Below the pieces are notes generated by a model that searched no databases, was not told where the DNA came from, and was given only the letters and a program-made list of their open reading frames with translations. Of a stretch of 64,000 nt of DNA, positions 23,474 to 36,700 are shown in pieces; the stretch's first letter is position 1, and each line of letters begins with the position of its first letter. The position numbers and the translations under genes were made by a program. The DNA comes from Puffinus mauretanicus (taxonomy: Eukaryota > Chordata > Aves > Procellariiformes > Procellariidae). Location of the stretch: assembly GCA_023333565.1 (NCBI GenBank), contig JAJKFH010003680.1, forward strand, positions 2,666,001 to 2,730,000, written 5' to 3'.

Positions 23474-24067
23474 TTCTTGGACATCATTATTAACAGATTT
23501 TTTTAAACTAAACTAGACTTTCAGAATCCAGAGTTTTGTCAGATTCCATATGTTTTCCAGATTCCATTTTCAATTATACATAAAGAATAAAATAATTTAA
23601 ACTTCCCCAAAAATATATCTCACCATTCACCTAAAATGAGTTACTGTGTTGTAAGACGTTGCCAAAGAACATCAAGCTGTGTCCCAGAGCTTAAAGACCA
23701 AGATGCACACCAAAAGGAGCAGAAAAGAACAAAATCAGTAACTATAGAAAATTACAAACGCTAAATGACATTCAGAGGATGAAACTTTAATTCTAGTTCC
23801 CATGGGAAGGATAAGAAACTCCAGACATCCTCCTGGAATGAGATCTCCCTCTCCTGGGAACAGAGATGATCTGTGGTTTCTCTGGGTTTAGCTCATTTTT
23901 CTGTGTCTGTGTGAGAAATTTTCTACTGTTTCCTTTGAACCCAGAAGAATCCCAGGGCCTGACCTTGGAGGCAGGGACAGACAGCTCGAGTTTTCTAGGA
24001 CACGATCCCCCCTCCATCACTCCAGAGGCAAAGGCAGCCTTCAGGGAAGGCTACATCCACATTAATC

Positions 24068-24115
24068 GTGACCAAGTCAGCTTGCAGGGGGTCAGGTGTG
24101 ACCAAGTCAGCTTGC
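24068..24115. repeat. 18-bp perfect direct repeat
   Basis: GTGACCAAGTCAGCTTGC occurs at 24068-24085 and again at 24098-24115, a period of 30 bp. The spacer holds GGGTCAGG, and CCTGACCC begins at the end of the second copy, so direct and inverted symmetry overlap. Confidence 0.9.
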
Positions 24116-27100
24116 CTGACCCATGTGGATGCAGAGCTTGGAGACATGGCATTTCTCATCAGTTCCTAATATCTGTAGGTCAGAGGGGACAAATCATCCC
24201 ATCCACAGCAAGCAGGCTGGAATTGCCGGTGCTATGGACCCCACTGGCATTTACGACGTACCTTGGGCTAAGTTGACACTGAACAGGGGACCTGGTGCCA
24301 GAGCCCAGAGCTTACCGCTATCACCAATTAATATCCAGGTTGGTTTCTGCAGCGAAACTATGCAACTCCGGGTCGGTTCCACTCAGAAGTCTGCAGGCTG
24401 CAGACACAGCTTTGAGATCATGGGCTCTGCTGTCTTCAAGCAGAAACAACAGGCTTGGCATGACAGTTTCTTTAATCGCCAACAGTTGCTGAAATATTTA
24501 GATCCTAATGCTAACACCTGTAAGAGACTACATCCCATGTCCTTCCATCCCCTGCTCTGCTGGCTATCCACAAAATAGTGTTATTGATGCTCTTTGCACC
24601 GGCTTCAGTGACAAGACACTGGTTTTTTTGTAGTGTTTGAATACTACAGAGGCCTGGATTTAGCTTGAGCAGGGGTAGAAGATCTTATGGAAAAAATAAG
24701 GAGAGCTCATTGCACCAGGCTCCCATGACAAACAAAGCCTACCTCCTGATTCCTGCTGGCCCTGGGCTGACTCCTCAGAGAAGAGTTTCGTGTGTGAGCT
24801 GGTGGGCGCCAAGCCCCTACAGTAGTAATGAAGCCACATATATGCAAATGAGTCAGGCTTGACCCAGGCAGGTAAATCACCAGGAAAAATGATAACAAAG
24901 AGTCACTGTACCAGCTCTAGCAAGTAATTTCCACTTAGCCATGGGAGAGGAATGAAGTGTTTTATCGAAGGACCCATCACCCTGCATGGGAAATGGATGT
25001 AGGAAGGACAACTGCCCTTTGGAACGAGAGGATTGATTCACCCAGCACCCTCTCATGACAACAGAAATGACGACTGCTGAGTAGGCTATTTGAAGGTTAA
25101 GTATTGACTAAAACTGTTTGAAATCTTTCAACAAAACATTTTTTTCCTCACAAACAAGGAGTATTTGGCAAAACCGACGAGTATCTCATTCTTGTGCTTT
25201 TTGCCAAAATTCACAAAGGTCTTACCTTTTTCCTGGAAATTTAGAAAAAACCAGCATTCTATGGAAACAGGATTCATGTTTCCCGACTGTGTAGTTTCAG
25301 CCCTTGCTTTCATCATGGCAATAAACTGCTTAGATTTCTGATTCTTTCAGACTGTAACCTGCCCTGCCCGACACGTCTTTCAAAACCTTTGCTGGCCTGC
25401 CAACATCTGCCTGCATCCTTGCCTCTGAGTATCTGTTAAGGCAGTGGATCCTCACTGGATTTGATTTCTTCATTTTTGGACTACACTGCAGAGGTCTTCT
25501 CTTCTTGCCAATGTCTTTCTAGAGGTCACAGTTCTTCTGGAAGAAGAGACTTGGGACATGCTAGAGCCTTGAGAATGGGTCTGTCCTCAGCACAAGGTTA
25601 CTCCATGGGGATTGACTGCTCAGTATATTGCTCAGAAGACTTGTTAGTCAGCAACACAACCCCTTCGGTTACTGCTTTCTGAGTGATTTGTCTCTCCACT
25701 TGCTGTTTGAAATGTGTCATCGTAGTTGTGGTCTCATTTGACTACACTTTTTTTTCCTTACCTTCTCTAAGTCTCTTTAAGCTGTTGGCTCATTTGTATT
25801 CTATACACTTCATACTTACAGCAAAGACCAGCTCTTGCCAAACCTGCAGTTAGTTCCTGTGTTCACTTCACCACAAGGCTGCCACGTGCGATATAGTTAA
25901 TACTTGCAACTAGGATAAACCTCTCTTAAAAACTGAAGCATAGAAGCTAGTTTTTGGGTCAGAAATTGGTGAAGCTCACAGAGGGTGAGTTTCTGGCTGG
26001 TCCACCTTGCCACAGATGTAAAACTGTGAGGAGATTTAGAAATCTCTTGAAATAATCCCCCTCTCTGCTACACTCCCGCATCAGTGCTGGGCCCTAGCAC
26101 CCAGCTAGGCTCACGCTGGGCGCTCTCTGCTTGGGTTGAGGAAGAAAAGCCATAGTATAATTACACAGTTCTTCTAAATGTTTTTATGAGGCTTATAACA
26201 TCTAATGTTGCCCGTTATGAAAGACTGCTACTTACACAGATAGATGATACACATGAAATGGGAATCCCTCCCCATCACTGTGGCCTTTGCAGAACTGGGA
26301 AAACTGTATCTAAACTGTGACAAAGTTCCCATTTTTGTGTTTTTATTTTTTTTTATTATGTGCTAGTAGGAGAAGCCAGGAGTTTGAGAGCTTCAGCTAC
26401 AGTGCAGCCTGGAAGATGCTCTTACAGGCTCTGTCCTCACCATAGGGCATGCTGTCTCTCTCTTGCCATAAGACATGTTAGGCAGAGAGATTTAGAGTTT
26501 GTGCAGGCCACAATGCCATCTCTGGACAAACAGCTAGGTATCTTAGGCCTGGTAAACAGCAAGGCAAGACTAGTAGAAGATAGTTACCTTTCCTTTTTGC
26601 TAATTAAAAGAAAATCCCAGCCATTAAATGCACAGAAGCAAACGTGAAAATGCCACTGTTCAGCAGCATGGACCTGGTCCATGGAAGTTTGTCACCAGGC
26701 TGGTTGCAAAACCCTTCTGTGAGAAGATAGAGGGACTAGACTCTGCTTTCAATATCTGGACATCATGGTGATGCTTCAAGTTATAAACCTCAGTCACTAC
26801 ATAACATTAAACAAGTTGTTTTCCCTCTCTGTTAACATATTTCCCTTGTGCATTCAGCTTATAAAGTAATTAGGTGCAAAGATTTGCACTTTCCATGTGC
26901 ATATATAGCATCCAGCTGTTTGGAGCCTGATCCCAGCTAGGACCCTAAAGTACTTACCAGTCTGTCTTTCACTATCTCTGTTGCTCAACAGAAGAGACAA
27001 CAGAGGTGTCAAACCACCACAAATTTCCCAGAAGGAAGTGACATTCTGCTCTCAGATGCAGCTCCAAAAGAAATTCATTGTCCTCTGTGTTTGCCATGTG

Positions 27101-27559
27101 TCTATAGCCAAAGGAGCCATGCCACATGGAAGGAAGCCAGGCTAGTCCTCCAGAGAAAGTTGCTGCCCATGGGGCAACAACAGCATTTCTTCCCCATCAC
27201 TTCTTTTCAGGAATGCTAAGCTACTAAAATAATAAATAACAGCAGTGTCTGGACACTGGTAGGTAGACCCTTCATCTGACTACACCAAAACACTAACTGG
27301 TCCAAAAATACTGTACCCACCAGTGGAACGCTGCCTCTTCTGGGGCAATAGCATTCCAGAAAACATGAAATAACTATGAGTAATGCTTCCAGTTTGGGGA
27401 ATTTAGGCATGCAGTATGTGCTCACAAAGGGCACTAACTAGCTAAGAAGTGACTTTATTACAGTCTATAATTAGCCAGAGGAAAAGTAGATCTCTGATGA
27501 TAGTAGGCAGACTAAACCAACAGCTGAGGCAAGGTTAATGAATCATTGACGCAACTTCA

Positions 27560-27735
27560 GTGTGTGGTGGATTCTCCATCACTTGGAGATTTTGAGTACA
27601 AGACCAGGCAGCTTTCTGCAGCATCACCGGGGTTATGAACTCAAATCACTTGGTGACATTCCAGGTGCTTTATGTCTCAGGAGGAGCGATAACATCACTT
27701 AGTCTTTTCTGACCTCAAAACCAACGAATCACTGG
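27560..27735 (+). mobile_element. Old CR1 LINE 3' end
   Basis: The order gtggattctccatcacttgg, acattccaggtgctttatgt, cttttctgacctcaaaacca and cgaatc follows the 3' end of old CR1 subfamilies: 'gtggattctccatcacttg...ggtcagactagatgatc...cccttctggccttaaaatctatgaatc'. It is 5' truncated, diverged and has no coding capacity. Confidence 0.7.
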
Positions 27736-30700
27736 AGTTCAGGTTATGGCTAGAAATTTGTCTTGCACCCCAAAACTTCACCAGAACATAATATCATTTC
27801 TTTAGGCCTGAATTCCTATCCTGCCCCAGCACCTTGTGCTGGAGGGTCCCCCGTTCCTGGGATGCAATGGACATGAAGATGCAGATGTCTGGACCACCCG
27901 CTGCTGCCACCACAGCTCTGCTGACTGGATACTTCATGAACAACTGTATTGGCTTTGCAAGGACAGGATCCTCCTGTGTTATTGCCCAGAACATGAAACA
28001 TGAGGGTGGGGATTCCTCCGCTCAGACATGGCATCTCAGAGTTGGATGCTGCTCTGCACTGGTCCCTTCCCGTTCACTTGGAGGGAAAGAATCTCCTCCA
28101 GAAGGTGTACCCATCCAAACTGAGCTCTAAACCACTGTGCTGACTCTGTCCCAGAGGTGCCTGACTCTCAGTAGAGGAATCTGGGGGTGATACATTCTGA
28201 TTAAATCATCTTATTTCCAGATGTCTCAAAGCAGGTGACATGAGTACCCCTCTGAGTGTCCACAGCTAATTTCCCATGCCCATATTTAGGTAATTGCAAT
28301 TAATTCTGTTTTTCGCATTGCCCAAATACCAAATCCCATCAGCATCAAGGGGTAATATCAGGTTCCTCTGAGATCAGAGCCATTTGGATTCCAGTGCTTG
28401 ATGTGAAAGCATCCAGTTCTAAAACCTGTGGCCTGTTAATCCCCATGTATTTTTTAAATGTAGGAAATCAGCCTTGCAGCCCACACTGTGTGAATTAGGG
28501 TGTGCAACTGAACTCTGCCTGCACGTGCTCCCTGCTCCGTTTCTCTTGCAGAACAGTACTCTTCCTGCAAAGGAAGGTGTCTATAAAAAGTAGCAGTGAG
28601 GACCGAAAAGAATTTCCCATGTAGTTACCAGCAGTCATGCATGCCACTGTGTCAAATCCTGAAAATGAGTCATTGCCAAAGAATGAGAAAGGAATGAACA
28701 AAGCCAGGTGCTTTATATGACTTCTACCCTTGAATCCATCCTTCCTGGTCCCTCCATGTCATCGTCCAGCAGAAGAGCTCTTAAGCTTAGCAGGACCATT
28801 TTCTCCCAGAGCACAGTAAAGCAGGAATTCAGTTTTCATGAAGGCACCGAGGCCAAACGTCACCCTGCAGCCTGGCAATGACATGACTTTTTGTTCAGCG
28901 TCCAGTGGGAGCGGCAAGGCTGGCCCTGAGCTGCTAGCCTTCAGCAGCGTGGGCTGCACCCAGTAAGTGCACCCACTGGAACTGCATGGCTTATTAAAGG
29001 CATTTCAGGTGCCAAGCCCTTGAAAAACCTGCTGCTAAAGTATTTGAAATTATGATCCTTGGTGGCTGAGACATCCCAGCTGGTCCAGCACCCTGAAATG
29101 TGCTCTTGGTGCAGAGCTGCTTCTCCTTCGGGATCCCAGCTTAGTTTCCCAGGCTGTGGCACTTTCCTCTCTTCCCCTCAGTCTTATAACTGTACAAAAG
29201 GAGTCACAGATCCAGGTTACTGCTAGACATTTCTCCTTGTTTCTGTTTCCTTGGAAGCAGCCTTTCTCCTTTCAAACCTGAGAAGTCTTGTGGTGCTACC
29301 GCCATCACTATCCTTTTCCTGACCCAGAGGAGAGACCTAAAACCCCTGCTGCTCTTGGAGCATATAAAACAGAGGAATAAAGAAACCATTCTGCCAAGAA
29401 CCAATTTTTTCCCAACTTGTTTGTCTACCTCTGCCCTCCTCCCTTGCCCTGTATATTGGGTTTGGAGTCACCATCTGACACTGGTACAGGAGGTTGGAGG
29501 ACTAGGTGGAGGCTGGTGCACTATCTCCAATCTGTGCAACCAGCTGCATCTTGGCAGGGCAAACTCAGGTGAGCTTTCTAACACCAGAAGCAGCCTCCCT
29601 CATTAAGCAACTCTTCTCTTTCAAGAGCTGCAGAGAACTGTCCTTGTGTGGACACGACCTGGGCATCATTTCCCTTTCACACTGGTGTGAACATGCAGCA
29701 GCTGCATTGATGTCTGCAGAGCCAGACCAGTGTGAGCGAGCATGCCAGGGCTGCAGTTCAATGTATAGTTGGAGATGAGTCATGCTCACTGCATGTAGCT
29801 TGGTCTGATCAGATCAGCAGTCCAGGAAGAAAGCCTGCTTGAGAAACAGCATGTACAACCCATTTTTTAAACTACATTGCATCCAGCCTGGACAACACTC
29901 CTGGACAACACTGATGAGAAGGACCCCAGCCCGATGCCTCCACAAAGTCACTACAAATACTCCCTGCTCCATGTTTGCTCAACTCAGAATCTTCGCATCC
30001 CCCGCCAATCTTCTGGAGCAGGGTTTGTAGGAACCCCAAGCAATCACCAGGGACCCCTTGGTTGAGTGCCCAGGAGCTTCTATGAAACAGAGAAGTTGAC
30101 TGGCGGACTGAACAGCTCCGTCTGTTAAACACAAGCCCAAGGCAGGACAAAGCAAGCAGAGCAGTGCCAGGCAGCAGCTTGAAGCAACGTGAAGAGCAAC
30201 AGGAGTCTGATGTCTCTATAGTCTCTCTCCTATACTGGCAGGTCAGTTATCCCAGAGGGATGGCATCTTCTGGGTCCACAGACACAGCCACAGCCTCAGT
30301 GAATGTAGCACATGATTGGTGAGCTCCTTAAGCTGCTTTAACCCTGGGAGATGCATATCCTGGTCTGAAGGATAATGGTGTGTCAATGCTGTGGCATGTG
30401 TGCTGCCCTCACCTCAGGTGTGCTCAGGTGTCCTTTCAAAGGTAGCAGAGCACAGGAAGAGTAGTGACATGCACATATGTACACTCACACCAAGCAAGAC
30501 CGGACTTGCTCTTGCCCCCAGCTCTGGAATTGCCATGGCCCCACCAGCAGCTTTAGAAAGTGTCCATCCCTTAGCAAACCACACATTTACCATTACTAAT
30601 CATAAGACCTTCATTGCACAATCCACACCCAAGTATTTCCACTTAAATATTCCTTATTTACCCACATGCAAATTCACCATCAGAAACATATTTTAAAACC

Positions 30701-33700
30701 TGAGTTATATTTAACAGTAAAGACGTTAGATTTCACTCTGCTACTGGGATGCTTCCACTTGGCCCAACAGTGGTGCTGTGGAATGTATCTGACCCTCTCA
30801 ACCCCTTCCCTGCACAGCGCTATTTTCTCTGTTACATGGACAGAGGTACCGACAGGACTATACCTGTACTGTGATAGCAGCCTGAGGCATAAATTCCCCA
30901 ATTGTTCACACCACCTATAAATTGGCTTGCTGTAGGTAATGACTGTGACCTTTACACTTTAAGCCTTAAAGTATGGTAGGTTAAATGTAAATTAAATATG
31001 CAGGACAGATGCTCATAAATGTAGAAGTGTTACAACTGCCAATAGCGTAGGCTGCATCTTGACTTAAATTAGGCTAAGTAACACAAACAGGAAACAGAAT
31101 AGCAGGAAAAATGTCAGATGTGTCAGAAGAGAAAAATAAGTTGGGACTTTCCAAAAGTGAAGACAGCAAATTAACTCTAACTGCAGATAACAAATTAGGT
31201 ATATCTGCTTGTCTTGTGTGAGATAGTTTTACACCAGTGATGTGACAAGGAAAGAGGAGCTCCCCTCAGTGACAGAGCTCCTCCTGCCCTTAACTACAAC
31301 TGCAATCGGCTCCCGGTTCTCATTAAAAACTTGGTGCTGCAACACGAGTGAGTTTTAGCCTTGGGAAAGCTAAGCTCTTCTTGGTGGTAGCAGTAATAGA
31401 GCTTCTGAGTCTTTCTAAGTTGTTATTTTGTATCTCATAAGCGATATGATTTGCACACACTAATTAATCAAATCTTATCTATTCCATAGTCTTTCTTGTT
31501 CACCTGTGGTACTACATAACCAGGATTTTAACATAAATGTTCAATGTGTTACTGTAGACGTCTTGCTCCACGTCATGACAAGAATACAGCCAGCAAGACA
31601 TGGCAAAATTGTATAATATATTTTGGATACTTAAATTTAAAAAGTTTTCTGACCTGGTACAGTACCTGGGGCATTATATGACCCTGAGGTCCCTGATAAA
31701 ATGACTTTCGTGGGTGTCTAATGCAAACTGACGCTGTGGTCAGTGTTGAGTTTAGGTTCCTGCAGCTCACCCATGAAAGGAACCAGCTGGGTGTTTGGAC
31801 CCTCACCCAAGCTGCGATCCTGCCATAGGTTACATGGAGTTCATTCGCAGAGTCTGGGCTGCTCAGCAGCCACCAGCTCGTCAAATGTTTGCAAGCTAAT
31901 GGCTGGAGGTCACAGCCTCAGCAGAAACCTCAAGCCAGCAGAAGTAACTTCCGTTCCCACATGCTGAGGACCAAACCCTTTGCTGTCAAGACATGGGCCT
32001 GATTTCCCCATGCTGGTAGGTGGGTGACGGTAAATAGCTGGGACATCTCCAAAGAAGTATCAACTCTGGGGATTTATTCTTATATGCTTCCCTGAACAGA
32101 TCAGATTCTTGATCTCCACTGTGAATGAAACACGTTCCTGTGGTCTATCTTTAATTTTTTTCTCCTCAAACTTCCTACTGCACCTCTGTGAAGAAGTCAG
32201 CTCCAAATCCCACTGAAACGATGGCACATCAAACCTGCAGAATTGTTTTCTCACATGCTTACATATTTTAATTGCTACTTTTAACTGCAGCTAGTCCTGA
32301 GCTGGAGAAGAGATGTCACCATCTCAGTGGGTGTGGGAACATACACTTATTTCCAGACCCACAGAGCACCTTCTGTGTGCACTCACATACAGTTTTCTTG
32401 AAATTAAGGAAACATGCTGAAAAAATACGGCCAAAAAATAATGAATGGGGGGGGCAGTAATCTCCAAGTGGAGACCTTTCACTCCCAGATGATGAAGCTG
32501 TGACTTTGACAGCACTTTTTTGTGTCCCCACACAGGTCAGGAGCAGTGAGATAAGTGCCAGAAGCTGCTGCAGGAACCCCAGGGTCCAAGCCTGCTCTCC
32601 TGGCCCCTGACAAGGAGCCTTCCTGGCTGGCAGTGGTACCAGTCACTCCCTCCATCAGACCAGCTCCAAGATGGTCCAAGAAACATGGGGCGGGATCCCT
32701 GTTGCTCTTCAGCTTTCCATGAGAAAATTGCTGAGAGCCTGGTAATTACAGCAGTCCTCTAGTACGAGGTTTAAGAACCACTACACCCTCAGAAGTGCAG
32801 TGCTTGCTTACCAGAAAGTGAGACTGTGTCAGCTTTATCACTAGCAGAGATTTAAAGGCTGAAGAATGTGTTTACCTGAAAGCATCGATTTCAATAATGG
32901 AACAAAGTTACAGAAATATAAAATAATAAAACACATTATTACATTGCATATAAAATTAAGGAATTTCTTTAACAACTTTTGGATCTCAGCTAGTCTATAA
33001 GAGTGGCCGAAGTCACTGCCACACGTTTCTGGGCTGGCAAGCCCTGGAGAGCTCTTACAGATGGATATTTCCTGTTCTTATTGAAAAGCTGGTGAGAGTA
33101 TCAGAGCAGTCACACTGGGCAACCTATCTCTATCTCCAGAGGCAATACCTGCTTCCTAATGTCTTCCTTCTGAATTTCCCCTCAGTCCTTGCACCAAAGC
33201 ACTGGATACCCTGCAGTACTGTGGGCTCTGGCAAACCTTCCAGAAGTGTATTTTGATTAACATATTCAGCTTCAGACTTCTTTTCCTATGTCCTGCCTCC
33301 TTAGAGTAACTTTAGAAATGATGCATTCAGTAATATCCTTTTATTTGTGTTTCACATGAATACCTGGAGAAATCAGCACCTGAACTTACAGACAGGCTCC
33401 AAAATGAGCTTGGCTCCACGGTACGTTCAAGACAGGGAGACAGTCACTTCAGTACCTGTCAAGAGAGAAATCTCACTGGCATTTGGCATTTTTGCAGAAG
33501 GAGATGTCAGGTGTTCAGTACTCAGAAACCTGGCCTCTCTGCATAGCAATCTCTTCCCTCAGGAGTATTTGGCACAGCGTGTCACACGCAGACTTTGCAT
33601 TGGGCTCCACGAAGTGGTGATCACTCAGCTGGCAGCCTCAAGAAGAAACTTTCTGAACTCATACCTGAAGTTCCTCCTCCAGTTATCGGTCTCTGCCTGC

Positions 33701-36700
33701 ACCAAGTCCAGGTCTGATGGTAAATGACACATGCAAGTCAGGGTTGGTGCTGGGCTCTGCTTGGCAAGTTCAGATTCCCTAGGGTAAAGTTTGCCCACAG
33801 CAGCAGCATCACTCCCAGCTCCAATACTCTGCAAATGTTCACCCTGCACAGTATTTGCTCTCCATCCCTGCTCAGTCCTTTTAATGCCTTGTTATCTCAA
33901 GGTGAGGCCCTCCGACAGCACCCTTGTTAATGCCTATGCAAAACTACGGTGATCTGATAGACAGATAAGGATGAAGTAAAACACATTCCCATTCCAGCAG
34001 GCACCGGTGTGCCAAGCCTGCACACACTGTAGGTCGGGCCAAGGAAAGTAGGGCACTCTGATGCAAGAACAAGCCCAGCCACACGTTATCAGTTGATAGT
34101 AAGGTATTTATTTAATCATAGTTAAAGCAATGGACCTGATAGTCTAGAAGGACATTTTAGTACCCTACAAATGCCCACTTTTCAGCTTTGCCAGTGCATC
34201 TCGATCCCCACAGGCCTGAGTCCTCCCTCTGCAGACAGGCATGTCAGGCTGAGAACTTCCCTCCCTCTTCCAGTCTTAATCCCATTCGAGCAGAGGCTGG
34301 TCAGGTTGCTTTTTGGGGAAGGTGATGCTGCAGCTCCCACATTTTCTGTGACTGCACAATGGGCAAACCAGCTCACATGAGAAGCTCTGAGGTTCTCTGA
34401 CCTTCCTCTCTTGCAGTCTTGGTGACAATCAATAAGGTACAGGTTTGGGTTTCAAGAGGGAGACCAATAAATCATTCACCTGCTGCTGGGAGGAAGCCAC
34501 AGAGTAGGGTTTGTCATTTTGCATTTGTATCTTGTACCACAAGATTTCATGACTATGTCACGGTTTGTAACAGAAGAGTTTCAACTGCTCTAAATAAATG
34601 AATATATCTGTGACGAAGCACCAGAAGAAATATTGGGACAAGGGTTAGAAGAACGACATTTATTGATAAATGAGGGCATGATCAACAGCAATCAGACTGG
34701 TAAGCACTCAGGAATGTGTCATTTACGTAAAGACCACAGTGCTGCTGAGTCACCAGGTGAAGGATGGAAGGATGGTATCAGGTCGAAAACTGGATGGCAA
34801 CAAGATGCAGTGTACTGCATGTGATGTTCCTCTGCCTGTTACCCCAAGAGAAGACACCCATTATCCATGAACACACCTGAAACAAAGAAATGCAAAGGGC
34901 AGCAAGCCTGCCTAAGATTTAAGGAGGGTGAAGTACACAAGGTTTGGAGACAAAGGTTATATAGTAAGAACCGTTGGCTCCTAAATAGTATAAAAGACAT
35001 GACCAAAAGCCAGTTTGTTGTCATCAATCAAGAAAGACCAAAGAGACACTGAAGACTTGACAGCCAATAGCCCTCATCCTTTATGCCACATGCAGGTGAC
35101 CCTGACCAGACCGCTTGGACTTGGTGCTGGTGAGTGGAATTGAGAGTGGGAGTGAAGGAAATCATTTCTTGCTTAAAAAAAAAAATCATCTTCCTTTATA
35201 CTAAGGTCTTGCACTGGGTTTAGTTACATGAGTTTCCTTCAAGGAGAAAGAAAAGTCTCACTGGGGAAAAGCGGGCATTAGCCAATAAGTAAACTTGCCT
35301 GAGAAACTTTGGGGTGGGAAACACCATGATGCTGCCTGCTGAGACTTGCTTCTGTATGCCATGTCATCTGGGACAGCATCTTTGCCTATAGCATGAACAG
35401 GAAAGGGTGCTGAGAGAAGCTTTTAGCTCCTTGCAACACCCAAACACTTGATACATAACTGGAAAGAAGTGGGACCTATGCTTCTGAGGTGCAACTCATG
35501 TAGTTATAGGAGTACAATAGGAAGTAGCTTTCATGTCTTTCCTTTGGTTTTGTCATTGGCAATTCACCCTTGGGAATAATCGTTTAGAGGTCAGTTATCC
35601 TGACACCACGTAAAGTGAACGTGACACTTAGCCCTGAGTTACTTAGCTCCTTGTGGGTTGTGACAGAGTGGAAAAAGTGTGGGGGAAGTGAAGACTGGTG
35701 CCAGAATTTGGATGCAGAACAGGGATTTATAAGAAAAGCATTGTACAGAAGAAAGCCTTTGAGGTGGAGAAATGGGTTGGGATCCTATAGAGTGCTTAAG
35801 ACTAATTTTGTGAATAGACCAGGACTAAGACTCCATCCTAAAAAGCAGCCAGGCTAAATACACTGCCTTGCAGCTGTGGAGGGCCCCAGGACTGTGACTT
35901 CCACTCCTTGATACCTTTTCCTTCCATCTCATGCTGGAAAACAGTGTAAAGAGGAAAAATCTGATTCCTCAAATGGGGATCCTGGAAGGATCCATTTTGC
36001 CCCAACCCTAACAGGATAACCCCAATCCCATCATTAAAAACCTTTGAGAGAGGCTAGCAGAAATACTTGGACCAAGTCTTGCCTGTGTCAGCAACCCAGA
36101 AAGAGATGGAGATCATGGATAAGGGGCCTGTTCAAGTAGCCACATTCTCAGGAGAGGAAGATTTACAAAATCTTCAGACGCTTTGCTTAACTTAATCTTA
36201 GTAGAACCAAACAGTAGAAATCATTCCTTGAGACAGCTAAGCCAGCTTCAGCAAGGCCTCCCATAATGTTATGCAATAAGGAGCTCAGCTCTGATGTTTT
36301 TCCTTTACTTCCCTCTCATCTGGTGCCTAAAGAACGGGACTGCAATAGGCATCCTGAATGTGAAGAGGGTTGAGTGTACAGATGTGCCACCAATAGCTGG
36401 AAGCAGTAGGACAGTATCTGGATGAAAGATGAAATCTTCTGACTTCAGACACTTCTCCTAGGGGTTGCTGACAGCCCAAAGCTCAATCCACTTCATGAGG
36501 TTTCTTCTTTAGAGCAGAACAATGCCATCTTGAGCTTCCCCTCAGAGACCTATCAAAGCTAGATGTCCACTGGGTGCACTTGGCAGGAGACACTCTCCCC
36601 CACCAAGTCCATTGTTGAAACAAGGACACTTCAGGGCAGGGAGAAGGAGAGGGGAGAAGAGGCACTGAGTAGACCCATGGGAAACCAAAAGTATTAACCA

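Larger units (their letters stand above)
20876..27559. other. Long anonymous non-coding stretch
   Basis: No gene is recognised. Noted contents are a possible palindromic-repeat fragment at 22470-22535 (gggccaaatcctgcaatggt), a weak MIR-like segment near 22815-22840 (minus), an AT-rich block at 23340-23640 with facing T10 and A10 runs, an 18-bp direct repeat at 24068-24115, an octamer/AP-1 overlap at 24842-24855, and a weak SINE-like segment at 26810-26880. Frames up to 151 codons (24123-24578) appear to be chance. Confidence 0.55.

Noticed and set aside
24123..24578. Plus-strand frame of 151 codons
   Set aside because: No recognisable domain. It is crossed by other frames and by the 18-bp direct repeat flank, and is consistent with chance.
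35696..35713. A tRNA-Leu primer-binding-site-like 18-mer (about 15 of 18 bases), suggesting a second ERV of the ERVL type
   Set aside because: No LTR-like sequence ending in CA precedes it, no second LTR copy is found, and a 15/18 match is expected by chance in a window this size.
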